Counted from the first letter of the stretch, positions 17,715 through 26,228 are shown. The stretch: 64,000 nucleotides of DNA from Mesorhizobium huakuii (GCF_014189455.1 NZ_CP050296.1:3158001-3222000); one strand, 5' to 3'. Notes: generated by a model not told the origin, from the sequence alone. Numbers and translations: made by a program.

Positions 17715-18614
17715 ATGCCGATGACGGAGATAACCGCCACCGCCGAAATGCAGGCCGCCCTGCTGTCACGGGCGCTGCCCTACATGCAGCGCTACGAACA
17801 CAAGACTGTCGTGGTGAAATATGGCGGCCACGCCATGGGCGATATCGAGCTTGGCAAGGCTTTTGCGCGCGACATCGCGCTGTTGAAACAGTCCGGCGTC
17901 AACCCGATCGTCGTCCATGGCGGCGGGCCGCAGATCGGCGCCATGCTGGCCAAGATGGGCATCGAATCCAAATTCGAGGGTGGGCTGCGCGTCACCGACC
18001 AGAAGACGGTCGAGATCGTCGAAATGGTGCTGGCCGGCTCGATCAACAAGGAGATCGTCGCGCTGATCAACGCCGAGGGCGAATGGGCGATCGGCCTGTG
18101 CGGCAAGGACGGCAACATGGTCTTCGCCGAAAAGGCGCGCAAGACCATGATCGACCCGGACTCCAACATCGAGCGCGTGCTCGATCTCGGCTTCGTCGGC
18201 GAGCCGGTCGAGGTCGACCGCACGCTGCTCGACCTTCTGGCGCGCTCCGAGATGATCCCGGTGCTGGCTCCGGTGGCGCCCGGCCGCGACGGCCACACCT
18301 ACAACATCAACGCAGACACGTTCGCCGGCGCCATCGCCGGCGCTTGCCAGGCGACACGTTTGCTGTTCCTCACCGACGTGCCCGGCGTGCTCGACAAGAA
18401 CAAGAAGCTGATCGACGAGCTGACCGTCGCCGAGGCGAGGGCGCTGATCAAGGACGGCACGGTCTCGGGCGGCATGATCCCCAAGGTCGAGACCTGCATC
18501 GAGGCGATCGAGCGCGGCGTCGAAGGCGTCGTCATCCTCAACGGCAAGACGCCGCATGCGGTGCTGCTCGAACTCTTCACCGAACACGGCGCCGGCACGC
18601 TGATCGTGCCCTGA
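17715..18614 (+). CDS. argB: Acetylglutamate kinase
   Basis: 299 residues of the amino-acid kinase family, catalysing the ATP-dependent second step of arginine synthesis. Motifs: KYGGHAM (phosphate binding), [36 protein letters not shown] and [10 protein letters not shown]. Start options are ATG 17652, 17691, 17715 and 17721; I took 17715, which follows GCGGGA and gives the usual length. The extended N-terminal helix ([17 protein letters not shown]) is typical of arginine-inhibited, hexameric enzymes. Confidence 0.96.
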   Translation: MPMTEITATAEMQAALLSRALPYMQRYEHKTVVVKYGGHAMGDIELGKAFARDIALLKQSGVNPIVVHGGGPQIGAMLAKMGIESKFEGGLRVTDQKTVEIVEMVLAGSINKEIVALINAEGEWAIGLCGKDGNMVFAEKARKTMIDPDSNIERVLDLGFVGEPVEVDRTLLDLLARSEMIPVLAPVAPGRDGHTYNINADTFAGAIAGACQATRLLFLTDVPGVLDKNKKLIDELTVAEARALIKDGTVSGGMIPKVETCIEAIERGVEGVVILNGKTPHAVLLELFTEHGAGTLIVP

Positions 18615-18646
18615 GGCAACGCCCTGCGTCGCCCACGGCCGGCCGA

Positions 18647-19045
18647 TCAGGCGGGCTGGGGGATGCGCGCGATGACCTTTATCTCGAAGTCGAAGCCCGC
18701 CAGCCAGTTGACGCCCACCGCGGTCCAGTTCGTATAAGGTGGTTCCCGGAACACCTTCAGTCGGACGGCGTCAATTGCCTGCCACTGCGCGGCCGGATCG
18801 GTGTGGAACGTGGTGACGTCGACAATGTCGTCGAACGTGCAGCCGGCGGCCTTCAGCACGGCCGCGAGGTTGTCGAAGGCAAGCTGGACCTGCTTCTCGA
18901 AAACCGGCTCGGGCGATCCATCCTCGCGGCTGCCGACCTGGCCGGAGACGAACAGAAAGTCTCCCGAACGGATCGCCGCCGAATAGCGGTTGATCTCGTA
19001 CAGAGCCTGCCGGCCGGCGGGGAAGATTGCATCGCGTTTGGTCAT
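18647..19045 (-). CDS. RidA/YjgF-family protein
   Basis: 132 residues of the RidA (YjgF/YER057c/UK114) fold, with RYSAAIRSGDFLFVSGQVG, FDNLAAVLKAAGCTFDDIVDVTTF and the late strand YTNWTAVGVNWLAG. The canonical RidA arginine in the C-terminal motif is not evident (TAVGVNWLA in place of the usual R-containing motif), so this may be a Rid subfamily member without imine deaminase activity. The ATG at 19045 is chosen because the longer frame adds no domain. Three tandem palindromes lie 75-140 bases upstream. Confidence 0.88.
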   Translation of the reverse strand: MTKRDAIFPAGRQALYEINRYSAAIRSGDFLFVSGQVGSREDGSPEPVFEKQVQLAFDNLAAVLKAAGCTFDDIVDVTTFHTDPAAQWQAIDAVRLKVFREPPYTNWTAVGVNWLAGFDFEIKVIARIPQPA

Positions 19046-19121
19046 TTTTACTCCATCCAAACAAAGGCAGGCCCGATCTCTCGACGATCGCGGCCTGCGC
19101 TCCACTGTTCGAGGTCATTTA

Positions 19122-19187
19122 CATACGCCTCGTATGTCGGATGTGGGTGCATACGTTGCGTATGTCAATGCGCATACGCCGCGTATT
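19122..19187. promoter_or_regulatory. Triple CATACG-N3-CGTATG palindrome array upstream of ridA
   Basis: Three 15-base palindromes: 19122-19136, 19150-19164 and 19173-19187. Each has CATACG and CGTATG arms around three bases, with one mismatch in the last copy. Symmetry and size fit a TetR-type operator. No regulator gene lies next to it, and the only downstream gene on the minus strand is the RidA-family gene. Confidence 0.7.
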
Positions 19188-19210
19188 TTCGTGAAATGGC
19201 CGAGAGCCGG

Positions 19211-20752
19211 TCAGGTGCCCGGCGAGATGGCGACGGCCGCCTTGCGCGGCGGACGTGGTGCAACGATCATCGATTCCTCCTCCGCGTCCTGTGGCGCGCC
19301 CCAGAATTCGGCAAGCGTCGGGCCGTCCTTCACCCTGCCGTCGCGGGCCAGAAAGCCCCAGACCTCGCGGAACCAGACCCGGCGGCCCATTTTCGTGTAC
19401 CAGCGCATCGAATGCCGCTGCTCGGGGTCGGGGTGGAACACGATGCGTGCCAGCGCCTTCGGCCGCGACTGTACGGCGAGTTCTATCAGCTTGACGCTGA
19501 AGAACAGCATCCATGGCTTCAGCCGGGTCATGTGCAGCACCTGGTGTTTGTAGTCCCACAGGCGGGCATCCCTCTGGATGACCTTGCGGTCGCGCGCGAT
19601 GCGGAAGAACGGCGTCCAGCGATGCGGTGTCACGTAAAGCGCCTGGATCTGGTCGGGGTCGTAGGCGATCAGCTGACGAAAGCCGCGCCACAGGTCGCGA
19701 AACCCCTCATCCTCGAAGCCGGCCACCCAGGTCGCCATCGACAATATGCCGTGCTTTCGCAACAGCCTGATCGCTTCGCGGTCGGATGAGGTGCTGCCGC
19801 CCTTGCGGATCAATTGCAGCGTCTGCTCGTCGGTGTTTTCCATGCCGAGCAGCCAGCGGATGACACCGGCCTTGCGGTAGAGGTGCAGGATGTCGGCGTC
19901 GCGCACGATGTCGTCGGCGCGGGTCGAACCGACGATCAGCACCGGCACGTTCTCGGCGATCAGCGCATCGAGAAAGGCGCGCCACGCCTTCTTCGAAACC
20001 GTCGGATTCTCGTCAGCGAGGTTGATCAGTTCGACGCCGTGTTTACGGTGCAGCCAGGCGATTTCCTGCGCGAACTTTTTGGGATCGCGATGCCGCCAGC
20101 GGGTCCAGAAGCCACGCTGGCCGCAATAGTTGCACAGATGCGGGCAGCCGCGTGAAAACTGCATGACCACGGCGCGCTTACCGCCCCAATAGCTGTAACG
20201 GCTGTGGTCGATCAGCTCCCAGCCGACGCGGTAGGCGTCGAGCTCGGCGATCGTCATGGCCGCCTGCGTGGCGAAGGGCCGGCGCAGATCGTCGCGAAAG
20301 GCGATGCCGGCGACGCTCGCCGGTGGCTGGTGCATTTCCAGCGCCTCGACCAGCGCCACCACGGTCGCCTCGCCCTCGCCGCGCACGATGAAGTCGAAGA
20401 CATCGGTCGCCGCCAATATGTCGCGCCAGTGATAGGTCGGGAAAACGCCGCCATAGATGATGATCGTCGCCGGCTCGCGCTGCTTGATCATGCCTGCGAT
20501 CAGCAGGGCGGTCGGGTGCGCCGAGGTCGAGCCGGAATGGCCGATCAGGACGAAGTCCGGGAAGTCATGCAGAGCGTCGCGCACCACCGTGCCGAGCGGC
20601 ATCGGCCCAAATTCGGCATCGACCAGCCGCACCTGATGGCCGGCATCGATCAGCGGGCCGCCGATCGCCAGCAGACCAAGCGGCGGCAGGTGATCGTCCG
20701 GCACCCGGCTGCCGATGGCGGTGTGCGGCGGATTGATCAGGACGATTTTCAT
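19211..20752 (-). CDS. B12-binding-type radical SAM protein (BchE-like)
   Basis: 513 residues. An N-terminal cobalamin-binding-like Rossmann domain (about 1-145; VLINPPHTAIG, VLIGHSGSTSAHPTAL) is followed by a radical SAM core with the 4Fe-4S motif CPHLCNYC (CxxxCxxC). The layout resembles BchE, the anaerobic Mg-protoporphyrin ester cyclase, but no photosynthesis gene is near, so the substrate is unknown. The strict DxHxxG B12 motif is not apparent, and cobalamin binding is therefore uncertain. I prefer ATG 20752, with an upstream AGG, over ATG 20764. Confidence 0.85.
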   Translation of the reverse strand: MKIVLINPPHTAIGSRVPDDHLPPLGLLAIGGPLIDAGHQVRLVDAEFGPMPLGTVVRDALHDFPDFVLIGHSGSTSAHPTALLIAGMIKQREPATIIIYGGVFPTYHWRDILAATDVFDFIVRGEGEATVVALVEALEMHQPPASVAGIAFRDDLRRPFATQAAMTIAELDAYRVGWELIDHSRYSYWGGKRAVVMQFSRGCPHLCNYCGQRGFWTRWRHRDPKKFAQEIAWLHRKHGVELINLADENPTVSKKAWRAFLDALIAENVPVLIVGSTRADDIVRDADILHLYRKAGVIRWLLGMENTDEQTLQLIRKGGSTSSDREAIRLLRKHGILSMATWVAGFEDEGFRDLWRGFRQLIAYDPDQIQALYVTPHRWTPFFRIARDRKVIQRDARLWDYKHQVLHMTRLKPWMLFFSVKLIELAVQSRPKALARIVFHPDPEQRHSMRWYTKMGRRVWFREVWGFLARDGRVKDGPTLAEFWGAPQDAEEESMIVAPRPPRKAAVAISPGT

Positions 20753-20868
20753 GGCGGACCTCATGGGGAGATGGTCCGCATATGCTGGTTGGCGATATAG
20801 CCGCCCGATTGGCCCGGTTCAGCAGTTTGCGTGCAGCTTTTCCGCAGGAATGAGGAAGGCTGGCACCA

Positions 20869-21351
20869 TCATCGCCTGAGATGCGCGAGGGGCACGTGGC
20901 CGGGCCCCTTGATGTTCTGCAGCACAAGCTGCGTGTGGACGTCGCGCACGCCGTCGAGCCGCATCAGCCGGTGCATGACAAAGGCGTTGAGCTCGTCGAC
21001 CGACGGCACCATGACATGCAGCAGGAAATCGTGATCGCCCGTCATCGTCCAGCACGCCGACACCTCGTCCATGCGCTGCATGGCGGCAATGAACTTTTCC
21101 GGCGAGCCGTCGCTGTGGCTGACCAGGCGCACCTGGATGAAGACCTCGACCATCAGGCCGACCGCGCGGCGGCTGATCACCGCGGCAAAGCCCTTGATGA
21201 TGCCGGCGTCCTGCAGCGCCTCGAAGCGCCGCGCGCATGGTGTCGTCGACAGGCCGATCTCCTGCGCCAGTTCGGAGACGGGCTTGCGGCCGTCGCGCTG
21301 CAGGACATCGAGCATCTTGATCTCGAAATCATCGAATTGAGGCATTTTCAC
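20869..21351 (-). CDS. Lrp/AsnC-family regulator
   Basis: 160 residues. An N-terminal helix-turn-helix (ELAQEIGLSTTPCARRFEALQDAGIIKGF) is followed by the RAM/AsnC ligand domain (MTGDHDFLLHVMVPSVDELNAFV). It is divergent from phhA across 121 bases. Lrp-type genes next to phenylalanine hydroxylase commonly respond to phenylalanine or tyrosine, which is the best guess for the effector here. Confidence 0.93.
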   Translation of the reverse strand: MKMPQFDDFEIKMLDVLQRDGRKPVSELAQEIGLSTTPCARRFEALQDAGIIKGFAAVISRRAVGLMVEVFIQVRLVSHSDGSPEKFIAAMQRMDEVSACWTMTGDHDFLLHVMVPSVDELNAFVMHRLMRLDGVRDVHTQLVLQNIKGPGHVPLAHLRR

Positions 21352-21394
21352 TCCTCCGGCGCGGATTGTGAGTGAATATTATCCCGAATATCGC

Positions 21395-21407
21395 TGATGA
21401 GCCATCA
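21395..21407. promoter_or_regulatory. Possible Lrp site between the lrp-like gene and phhA
   Basis: TGATG-AGC-CATCA palindrome in the divergent gap, close to A/T-rich GAATAT repeats at about 21374-21391. Such short palindromes in AT-rich context suit an Lrp-family site; this is based on position and symmetry only. Confidence 0.35.
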
Positions 21408-21472
21408 TCAAAACCAAATTGCCTCGGCAAATCCGGTTACCCTCACAGCACCGATTTGCGAGGAGAAAAACC

Positions 21473-22309
21473 ATGACGACGATGAGTGTTGCCGAATATG
21501 CCCGCGACTGCGCGGCGCAGGGGTTGCGCGGCGACTATTCGGTCTGCCGTGCCGATTTCACCGTGGCGCAGGGCTATGACTACAGCGTCGAGGAACAGGC
21601 GGTGTGGCGCACTCTGTGCGACCGCCAGACCAAGCTGACGCGCAAGCTCGCCCACCACTCCTATCTCGACGGCGTCGAAAAACTCGGCCTGCTCGACCGC
21701 ATCCCCGATTTCGAGGATGTCAGCGCCAAGCTGCGCAAGCTGACCGGCTGGGAGATCGTCGCCGTGCCGGGTCTTATTCCGGCCGCCCCCTTCTTCGACC
21801 ACCTCGCCAACCGCCGCTTCCCGGTCACCAACTGGCTGCGCACCAGGCAGGAACTCGACTACATCGTCGAGCCGGACATGTTCCACGATTTCTTCGGCCA
21901 TGTGCCGGTGCTGTCGCAGCCGGTCTTCGCCGACTTCATGCAGATGTATGGCAAGAAGGCCGGCGACATCATCGCTCTCGGCGGTGACGAGATGATCACC
22001 CGGCTCTACTGGTACACGGCAGAGTACGGCCTTATGCAGGAGGCTGGCCAACCGCTGAAGGCCTTTGGCGCCGGCCTGATGTCGTCCTTTACCGAACTGC
22101 AGTTCGCTGTCGACAGCAAGAATGCGCACCATGTGCCCTTCGACTTGGAAATGGTGATGCGCACCGGCTACGAGATCGACAAGTTCCAGCGCGCCTATTT
22201 CGTGCTGCCGTCCTTCGACGCCTTGCGCGATGCCTTCCAGACTGCCGATTTCGAGGCGATCGTCGCACGCCGCAAGGGCCAGCCGGCGCTCGACCCGGCG
22301 ACGGTCTAG
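21473..22309 (+). CDS. phhA: Phenylalanine 4-monooxygenase
   Basis: 278 residues of the bacterial aromatic amino acid hydroxylase family, catalytic domain only. The iron ligands are visible as the HDFFGH motif and the glutamate in WYTAEYGLM. It converts phenylalanine to tyrosine with tetrahydropterin and oxygen. The ATG at 21473 follows GAGGAG. The divergent Lrp-like regulator is the likely controller. No tyrosine degradation genes lie in the window. Confidence 0.96.
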   Translation: MTTMSVAEYARDCAAQGLRGDYSVCRADFTVAQGYDYSVEEQAVWRTLCDRQTKLTRKLAHHSYLDGVEKLGLLDRIPDFEDVSAKLRKLTGWEIVAVPGLIPAAPFFDHLANRRFPVTNWLRTRQELDYIVEPDMFHDFFGHVPVLSQPVFADFMQMYGKKAGDIIALGGDEMITRLYWYTAEYGLMQEAGQPLKAFGAGLMSSFTELQFAVDSKNAHHVPFDLEMVMRTGYEIDKFQRAYFVLPSFDALRDAFQTADFEAIVARRKGQPALDPATV

Positions 22310-22329
22310 CAATCCGACTCCAGTGTTTA

Positions 22330-22367
22330 AAGCGCGTCGCATGAATCCGTTTCGACGCGACGCGCTT
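22330..22367. repeat. Rhizobial intergenic hairpin after phhA
   Basis: AAGCGCGTCGC at 22330-22340 and its exact complement at 22357-22367 around a 16-base loop. This type of GCGTCGC palindrome occurs between genes across rhizobial chromosomes. It separates phhA from the convergent VOC gene and probably ends transcription. Confidence 0.6.
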
Positions 22368-22387
22368 AGAGACTTGATCCCGCCGGG

Positions 22388-22792
22388 CTATTGCATGGCG
22401 GCGGGGTTCATCCACAGGAATTCCCAGACGTTGCCGTCGGGGTCTTCGATGTGGCGGTTGAACATGAAACCGAGATCCTGCGCTGGGTTGGGATCGGCGC
22501 GGCCGCCTGCCGCCACGCCCTTCTCGATTACGGCATTGACCTCGTCCTTGCTGTCGGCGGTGAGCGCGATCAGCATCTGGCTGTCACGCTTGGGGTCGCC
22601 GATCTGCCGCGCTGTGAACTGGCTGTAATGCTGGTATGTCAGCAACATGACCCCGATCGAGTCGGAGAACATGATCGAACTGGCCTGGTCGTTCGAGAAC
22701 TGCGGATTCAGCGTGCCGCCGATCGCGAGATAGAAGTTGGTCGCTGCCTGCAGATCGCGCACCGGTAGATTGACGAAAATCATTTTGCTCAT
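22388..22792 (-). CDS. VOC-superfamily (glyoxalase-like) protein
   Basis: 134 residues with two beta-alpha-beta-beta-beta units (FVNLPVRDLQAATNFYLAIGG, GFMFNRHIEDPDGNVWEFLWM). Family members are metal-dependent lyases, dioxygenases or binding proteins; the sequence alone does not tell which. It is divergent from a TetR gene, with a strong palindrome between them, so it is probably repressed by that regulator. Confidence 0.9.
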   Translation of the reverse strand: MSKMIFVNLPVRDLQAATNFYLAIGGTLNPQFSNDQASSIMFSDSIGVMLLTYQHYSQFTARQIGDPKRDSQMLIALTADSKDEVNAVIEKGVAAGGRADPNPAQDLGFMFNRHIEDPDGNVWEFLWMNPAAMQ

Positions 22793-22819
22793 CGGTTTAA
22801 GCCCTGCTTTCGTTGACGG

Positions 22820-22881
22820 GTACTAGTCAGTCTAGTACTGTTGTCATGACTATCATGCGGGAACGGTACCGTCTAGTACTG
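22820..22881. promoter_or_regulatory. TetR operator with a second half-site
   Basis: GTACTAG (22820-22826), five bases, CTAGTAC (22832-22838) is a perfect inverted repeat. The right half GTCTAGTACTG recurs at 22871-22881, just before the TetR ribosome site. It lies between the VOC gene and the TetR gene and would let one repressor control both. Confidence 0.7.
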
Positions 22882-22895
22882 GTCAGGAGGATTCC

Positions 22896-23528
22896 ATGGA
22901 AATCGACGGTGAGACCAGATCAGCACGCAAGGATCGTGAGATCATCCAGGCGGCCACGGCGGCGTTCATCGGCAAGGGCTATGATGGAACCAGCATGGAG
23001 GAAATCGCCACCAAAGCGGGGGCTTCCAAGCAGACCGTCTACAAGCATTTCACCGACAAGGAGACCCTGTTCTGCGAAGTCGTTCTGTCAACCGCTGGCC
23101 AGGTCAACGACATCATCGAGTCCGTGACGACGCTGCTTTCCGAGGCGAAATTCATGGAAGGCGGCCTGCAGCAGCTTGCCCGACGTCTGATAGCGGTTCT
23201 CATGGATGAAGAGCTGTTGAAGCTGCGGCGCCTGATTATCGCCAATGCGGATCGAATGCCGCAGCTTGGCCGCAGTTGGTACGAAAAAGGTTTTGAGCGC
23301 ATGCTTGCCTCGACGGCGGCTTGCTTTCAAAAGCTCACCAATCGAGGACTGATACAAACCAGCGACCCCTATCTGGCGGCCAGCCATCTTTTTGGAATGC
23401 TTCTTTGGATCCCGATGAATGAAGCTATGTTCACGGGAAGCAACCGGCGCTCCAAGGCAGAACTTGAACGGCACGCGGATGCCTCGGTGGCGGCGTTTCT
23501 TGTCGCCTATGGGGTCCAGCCGAAATAG
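22896..23528 (+). CDS. TetR/AcrR-family regulator
   Basis: 210 residues with the helix-turn-helix at about 12-60 (REIIQAATAAFIGKGYDGTSMEEIATKAGASKQTVYKHF) and a C-terminal domain resembling the AefR-like group (LRRLIIANADRMPQLGRSWYEKG). GGAGG precedes the ATG. It probably represses itself and the divergent VOC gene through the CTAGTAC palindrome. Ligand unknown. Confidence 0.92.
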   Translation: MEIDGETRSARKDREIIQAATAAFIGKGYDGTSMEEIATKAGASKQTVYKHFTDKETLFCEVVLSTAGQVNDIIESVTTLLSEAKFMEGGLQQLARRLIAVLMDEELLKLRRLIIANADRMPQLGRSWYEKGFERMLASTAACFQKLTNRGLIQTSDPYLAASHLFGMLLWIPMNEAMFTGSNRRSKAELERHADASVAAFLVAYGVQPK

Positions 23529-23577
23529 TCCCGTTCCCTGCCGACATCTGCGGCAAGGCCGCGAACACATCGCGCCC

Positions 23578-24075
23578 CTATCGCCCGGGGCTGTCCGACC
23601 CCTCGGCCTTCAGCCGCGCAAGCTGAGCGCGCTGCAAGTCGAGCGCGGCATTGACGAAGCGCGATATTGTCGCGAACTCGGCGTCGCTGAAGGTGGCGAT
23701 CACCTTTTCACCCTCCCGCGCAATGGCGCCGTAATAGCGCGCCGACAGCTCCCGCGTCGCCTCGGTCGCTTCGATCACCACTTTGCGCCGGTCCTCGAGA
23801 CTGCGCGTGCGCGTCAGCAGGCCGCGCGCCTCCAGCCGGTCGATCAGCGCCGTCACCGCCGCCGGCGTCAGCCCGGTCGCGGTGGCGACCGCACCGGCCG
23901 ATTGCGGGCCGCCATAGAGCAGCCCGATGCAATGGCGCTCGGCCATGTTCAGTCCGAGCCGCATCCCCACCGCTTCGTCATAGGCCTGGGTCGCGTCCTG
24001 CCACTGCATGATGGCAAGGCCGATGGCCCTTGTCAGGTCGTCACGATTCTCGCTTGACGAATTTATTTCGATCAT
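23578..24075 (-). CDS. MarR-family regulator
   Basis: 165 residues with a full winged helix (GAVATATGLTPAAVTALIDRLEARGLLTRTRSLEDRRKVVIEAT) between dimerisation helices. It is divergent from a tiny membrane-protein gene at 24170. The gap holds CTAACATTTAG (24092-24102), a CTAA/TTAG palindrome that could be its operator. Target and ligand unknown. Confidence 0.92.
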   Translation of the reverse strand: MIEINSSSENRDDLTRAIGLAIMQWQDATQAYDEAVGMRLGLNMAERHCIGLLYGGPQSAGAVATATGLTPAAVTALIDRLEARGLLTRTRSLEDRRKVVIEATEATRELSARYYGAIAREGEKVIATFSDAEFATISRFVNAALDLQRAQLARLKAEGSDSPGR

Positions 24076-24169
24076 CTAACTATCAATCTGCCTAACATTT
24101 AGATCATTACAGCAATATGCGGCCGCAGCTTGGACAAGGCAAGGGCCGGGCCGCCACATGGAGTGAAAA

Positions 24170-24337
24170 ATGAGCTTGATTCAACAACGTACCCCTCTCT
24201 CGCATGAGGATGAATTCAAATACGCCAAGCTGGCGATGGAATGGTATGGCTGGGGCTCTCCCATCGGCCTCGGCATCCTGCTGGTGGCGCTGGCCGCCGC
24301 GGCCGTGCTGGTGCGCATCGCCATCTACGGCTTTTGA
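24170..24337 (+). CDS. Small single-pass membrane protein (55 aa)
   Basis: Starts at ATG 24170 after GGAG (24160-24163) and ends at TGA 24337. The N-terminal half is hydrophilic (LSHEDEFKYAKLAMEWYG) and the C-terminal half is one strong membrane helix (GLGILLVALAAAAVLVRIAIYGF). The translation signals and the clean helix argue for a real gene. It is divergent from the MarR gene and may be its target. Function unknown. Confidence 0.62.
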   Translation: MSLIQQRTPLSHEDEFKYAKLAMEWYGWGSPIGLGILLVALAAAAVLVRIAIYGF

Positions 24338-24424
24338 GCCTGCTCCAGGCTTCCACCCGCGCCACCAACTGGCGCCGGCGAGGGGGACCTTACAAGGAGT
24401 TTCTGGCGCGCTGGCGCTGGGACC

Positions 24425-25864
24425 TCAGACGGAGACCACCTTGCTCAGATGCTCGCCCAACCGGCAGGCCAGCGCGGTGATCGTCGTCGTCGGGTTGGCT
24501 TGACCGGAGGTGCAGAACACCGAGGAGCCGCCGACATAGAGATTGTCCATGCCGTGCACCTTGCAGTTGGCGTCCACCACGCTCCTGGTGACGTCGGTGC
24601 CCATGCGCGTGCCACCCATGTGGTGGTGCCCCGCGGTCTCCTCGTTGGTCGGATAATCCTCGCCATTGGCGATCCAGTCCATCAGACGAACCCGGCCGAG
24701 ATCCTTGTCGATGAGTGTCTTGCCGAACAGTTTCAGGCCTTCGACAAGCGTGCGGCGTTCGAGCGCCGATTTCTTCCAGTGCAGCTCGATGCGCGGCACG
24801 CCGGCATGGTCGACATCGGTCTTCGACAGTTCGATCTGGTTGGACGCCAGCGGCGCCTGTTCCCAGGCGACGTAGAGCTGGGCCGCGCAGCGCAGGTTCT
24901 GGCTGAGCTGGTAAGCGACCCATTCCGCCATGTCGGGCGCCGTGCAGGCGAGATCCGCAATCACATGCTTGACGCCTGCATAGGGCGTCTCGATCAGCCT
25001 GATGCCGAAATTCATGATCTGCAGCCGCTCCATCGCGGCAAGCGTCGGCGAGAAAAAGGCCTCGTTGACGGCATCGACCTCGAACTCGCTATAGTCGGCC
25101 AGGATGGCATTGCCGCCCTCGAAGGTCGGGTGCTCCATCCAATAGCGGCCAAGTGCCGTGGCGTTCGGAACGACGCCGCCGTTGGAGCGCTGGTTCGACC
25201 ACAGCAGCAGCCGCGAATTCTCCAGCCCGCCGGTGCAGACGATGAAGTAGTCGGCGCTGAACGAGCCGGCGTCCTGGCCGTTGGACCACAGTTTGGCGCC
25301 GGTCACCCGTTTGCCGTCGCCGGCAAGCTCGGTGGCATAGGTGTTGAGCACGACGGCGATGTTGCGGCTCTTGTCGAGCTCGTCCGCGAATTTCTCGGCG
25401 AAGCGCACCGCCGGGCTCTTGATCAGCTGCACCCAGCGTATGTCGTCCGAGATCGGCACGTCGGACCGGAAATCGGGAAGCTCCAGGATATCATGCACCT
25501 CGGGCAGATAGGGCTCGATGTCGGCGCGGCGGATCGGCCAGCCTGTGTCGGGTGCCCACGCCTTCGGTTCGAAATCCTGTTTGTCGAGCACGCGGCACCA
25601 GCCGGCCCAGTGGTTGGAGCTGCCGCCCATATACCGCAGCCGGGTGATGTCGAGGTCGAAATAGAAATCGCCGACCGTGGTGCCACGGTAGAAATCCTGC
25701 GACTCGTCGCTGAAGTCCCGCGAGCCGGCCTCCAGCACCACGACCGGGATGCCGGCGGCACCCAGCTTGCGGGCAATGGTCGTGCCGGCCGGGCCGGAAC
25801 CGAGGATGCAGACCTTGGGTTTGAAGTTGGCGGCGCGATACGCCTCATAGCTGTCGAAGATCAT
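24425..25864 (-). CDS. GMC-family FAD oxidoreductase
   Basis: 479 residues. An N-terminal FAD-binding motif (CILGSGPAGTTIARKL), the GMC signature region (RYMGGSSNHWAGWC) and the C-terminal catalytic part with GHHHMGGTRMG and NLYVGGSSVFCTSGQANPTTTI are all present. It oxidises alcohols or sugars; many relatives are membrane-bound dehydrogenases with a small Tat-exported partner. It has no signal of its own, and the gene directly upstream encodes a 60-residue Tat-type peptide overlapping in an ATGA, so hitch-hiker export is possible. Confidence 0.92.
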   Translation of the reverse strand: MIFDSYEAYRAANFKPKVCILGSGPAGTTIARKLGAAGIPVVVLEAGSRDFSDESQDFYRGTTVGDFYFDLDITRLRYMGGSSNHWAGWCRVLDKQDFEPKAWAPDTGWPIRRADIEPYLPEVHDILELPDFRSDVPISDDIRWVQLIKSPAVRFAEKFADELDKSRNIAVVLNTYATELAGDGKRVTGAKLWSNGQDAGSFSADYFIVCTGGLENSRLLLWSNQRSNGGVVPNATALGRYWMEHPTFEGGNAILADYSEFEVDAVNEAFFSPTLAAMERLQIMNFGIRLIETPYAGVKHVIADLACTAPDMAEWVAYQLSQNLRCAAQLYVAWEQAPLASNQIELSKTDVDHAGVPRIELHWKKSALERRTLVEGLKLFGKTLIDKDLGRVRLMDWIANGEDYPTNEETAGHHHMGGTRMGTDVTRSVVDANCKVHGMDNLYVGGSSVFCTSGQANPTTTITALACRLGEHLSKVVSV

Positions 25865-26043
25865 GCCAGGTCGCTCCGCTTCAGGATCCAGCCATTGACC
25901 TCGATGATCTCATTCGGGTCGGCCCGTGATGGACTGGCCTGGGCCGCGTCGGTCTCGGGCAGCTTGCGGAACAGGGACAGGGCAGGCAGCGCGATCATTG
26001 CTCGCACGAGCGTGCGGCGTGACATTTTCTTGAAGAAACTCAT
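25861..26043 (-). CDS. Short Tat-signal protein, probable partner of the GMC oxidoreductase
   Basis: 60 residues from ATG 26043. A twin-arginine motif (MSRRTLVRAMIALPALSLF) is followed by about 30 polar residues ending ILKRSDLA. Its stop overlaps the GMC start by four bases. It resembles a shortened small subunit such as those of gluconate or fructose dehydrogenases, but it is too short for the usual domain. It may act as a Tat carrier. Confidence 0.68.
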   Translation of the reverse strand: MSFFKKMSRRTLVRAMIALPALSLFRKLPETDAAQASPSRADPNEIIEVNGWILKRSDLA

Positions 26044-26228
26044 GACAGGTCTCTCGGTAGGGGCTTCGATGCGCGCATGACATTCCCCAAACGGCACACG
26101 CATCGTCACAGAGGCCAGTATCGTGCCAAGCGCGGTCTCGAAGCAGTGAAAAGGCGGCCAAGCGGCACAACCGAATGCAAACAGGGTTAGAAATTCCTTA
26201 ACAGGCCGGGTGTACCGGACCGGCTGGC

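Noticed and set aside
18083..19789. 568-residue plus-strand frame over argB, ridA and the radical SAM gene
   Set aside because: It crosses three genes with clear families in other frames and shows the Arg/His bias of a shadow.
19211..20752. True BchE and hence photosynthesis
   Set aside because: No other bacteriochlorophyll or reaction-centre gene is in the window; resemblance is at fold level only.
24346..24424. An extension of the small membrane protein past 24337
   Set aside because: The frame has a clear stop at 24337 and the helix ends naturally just before it.
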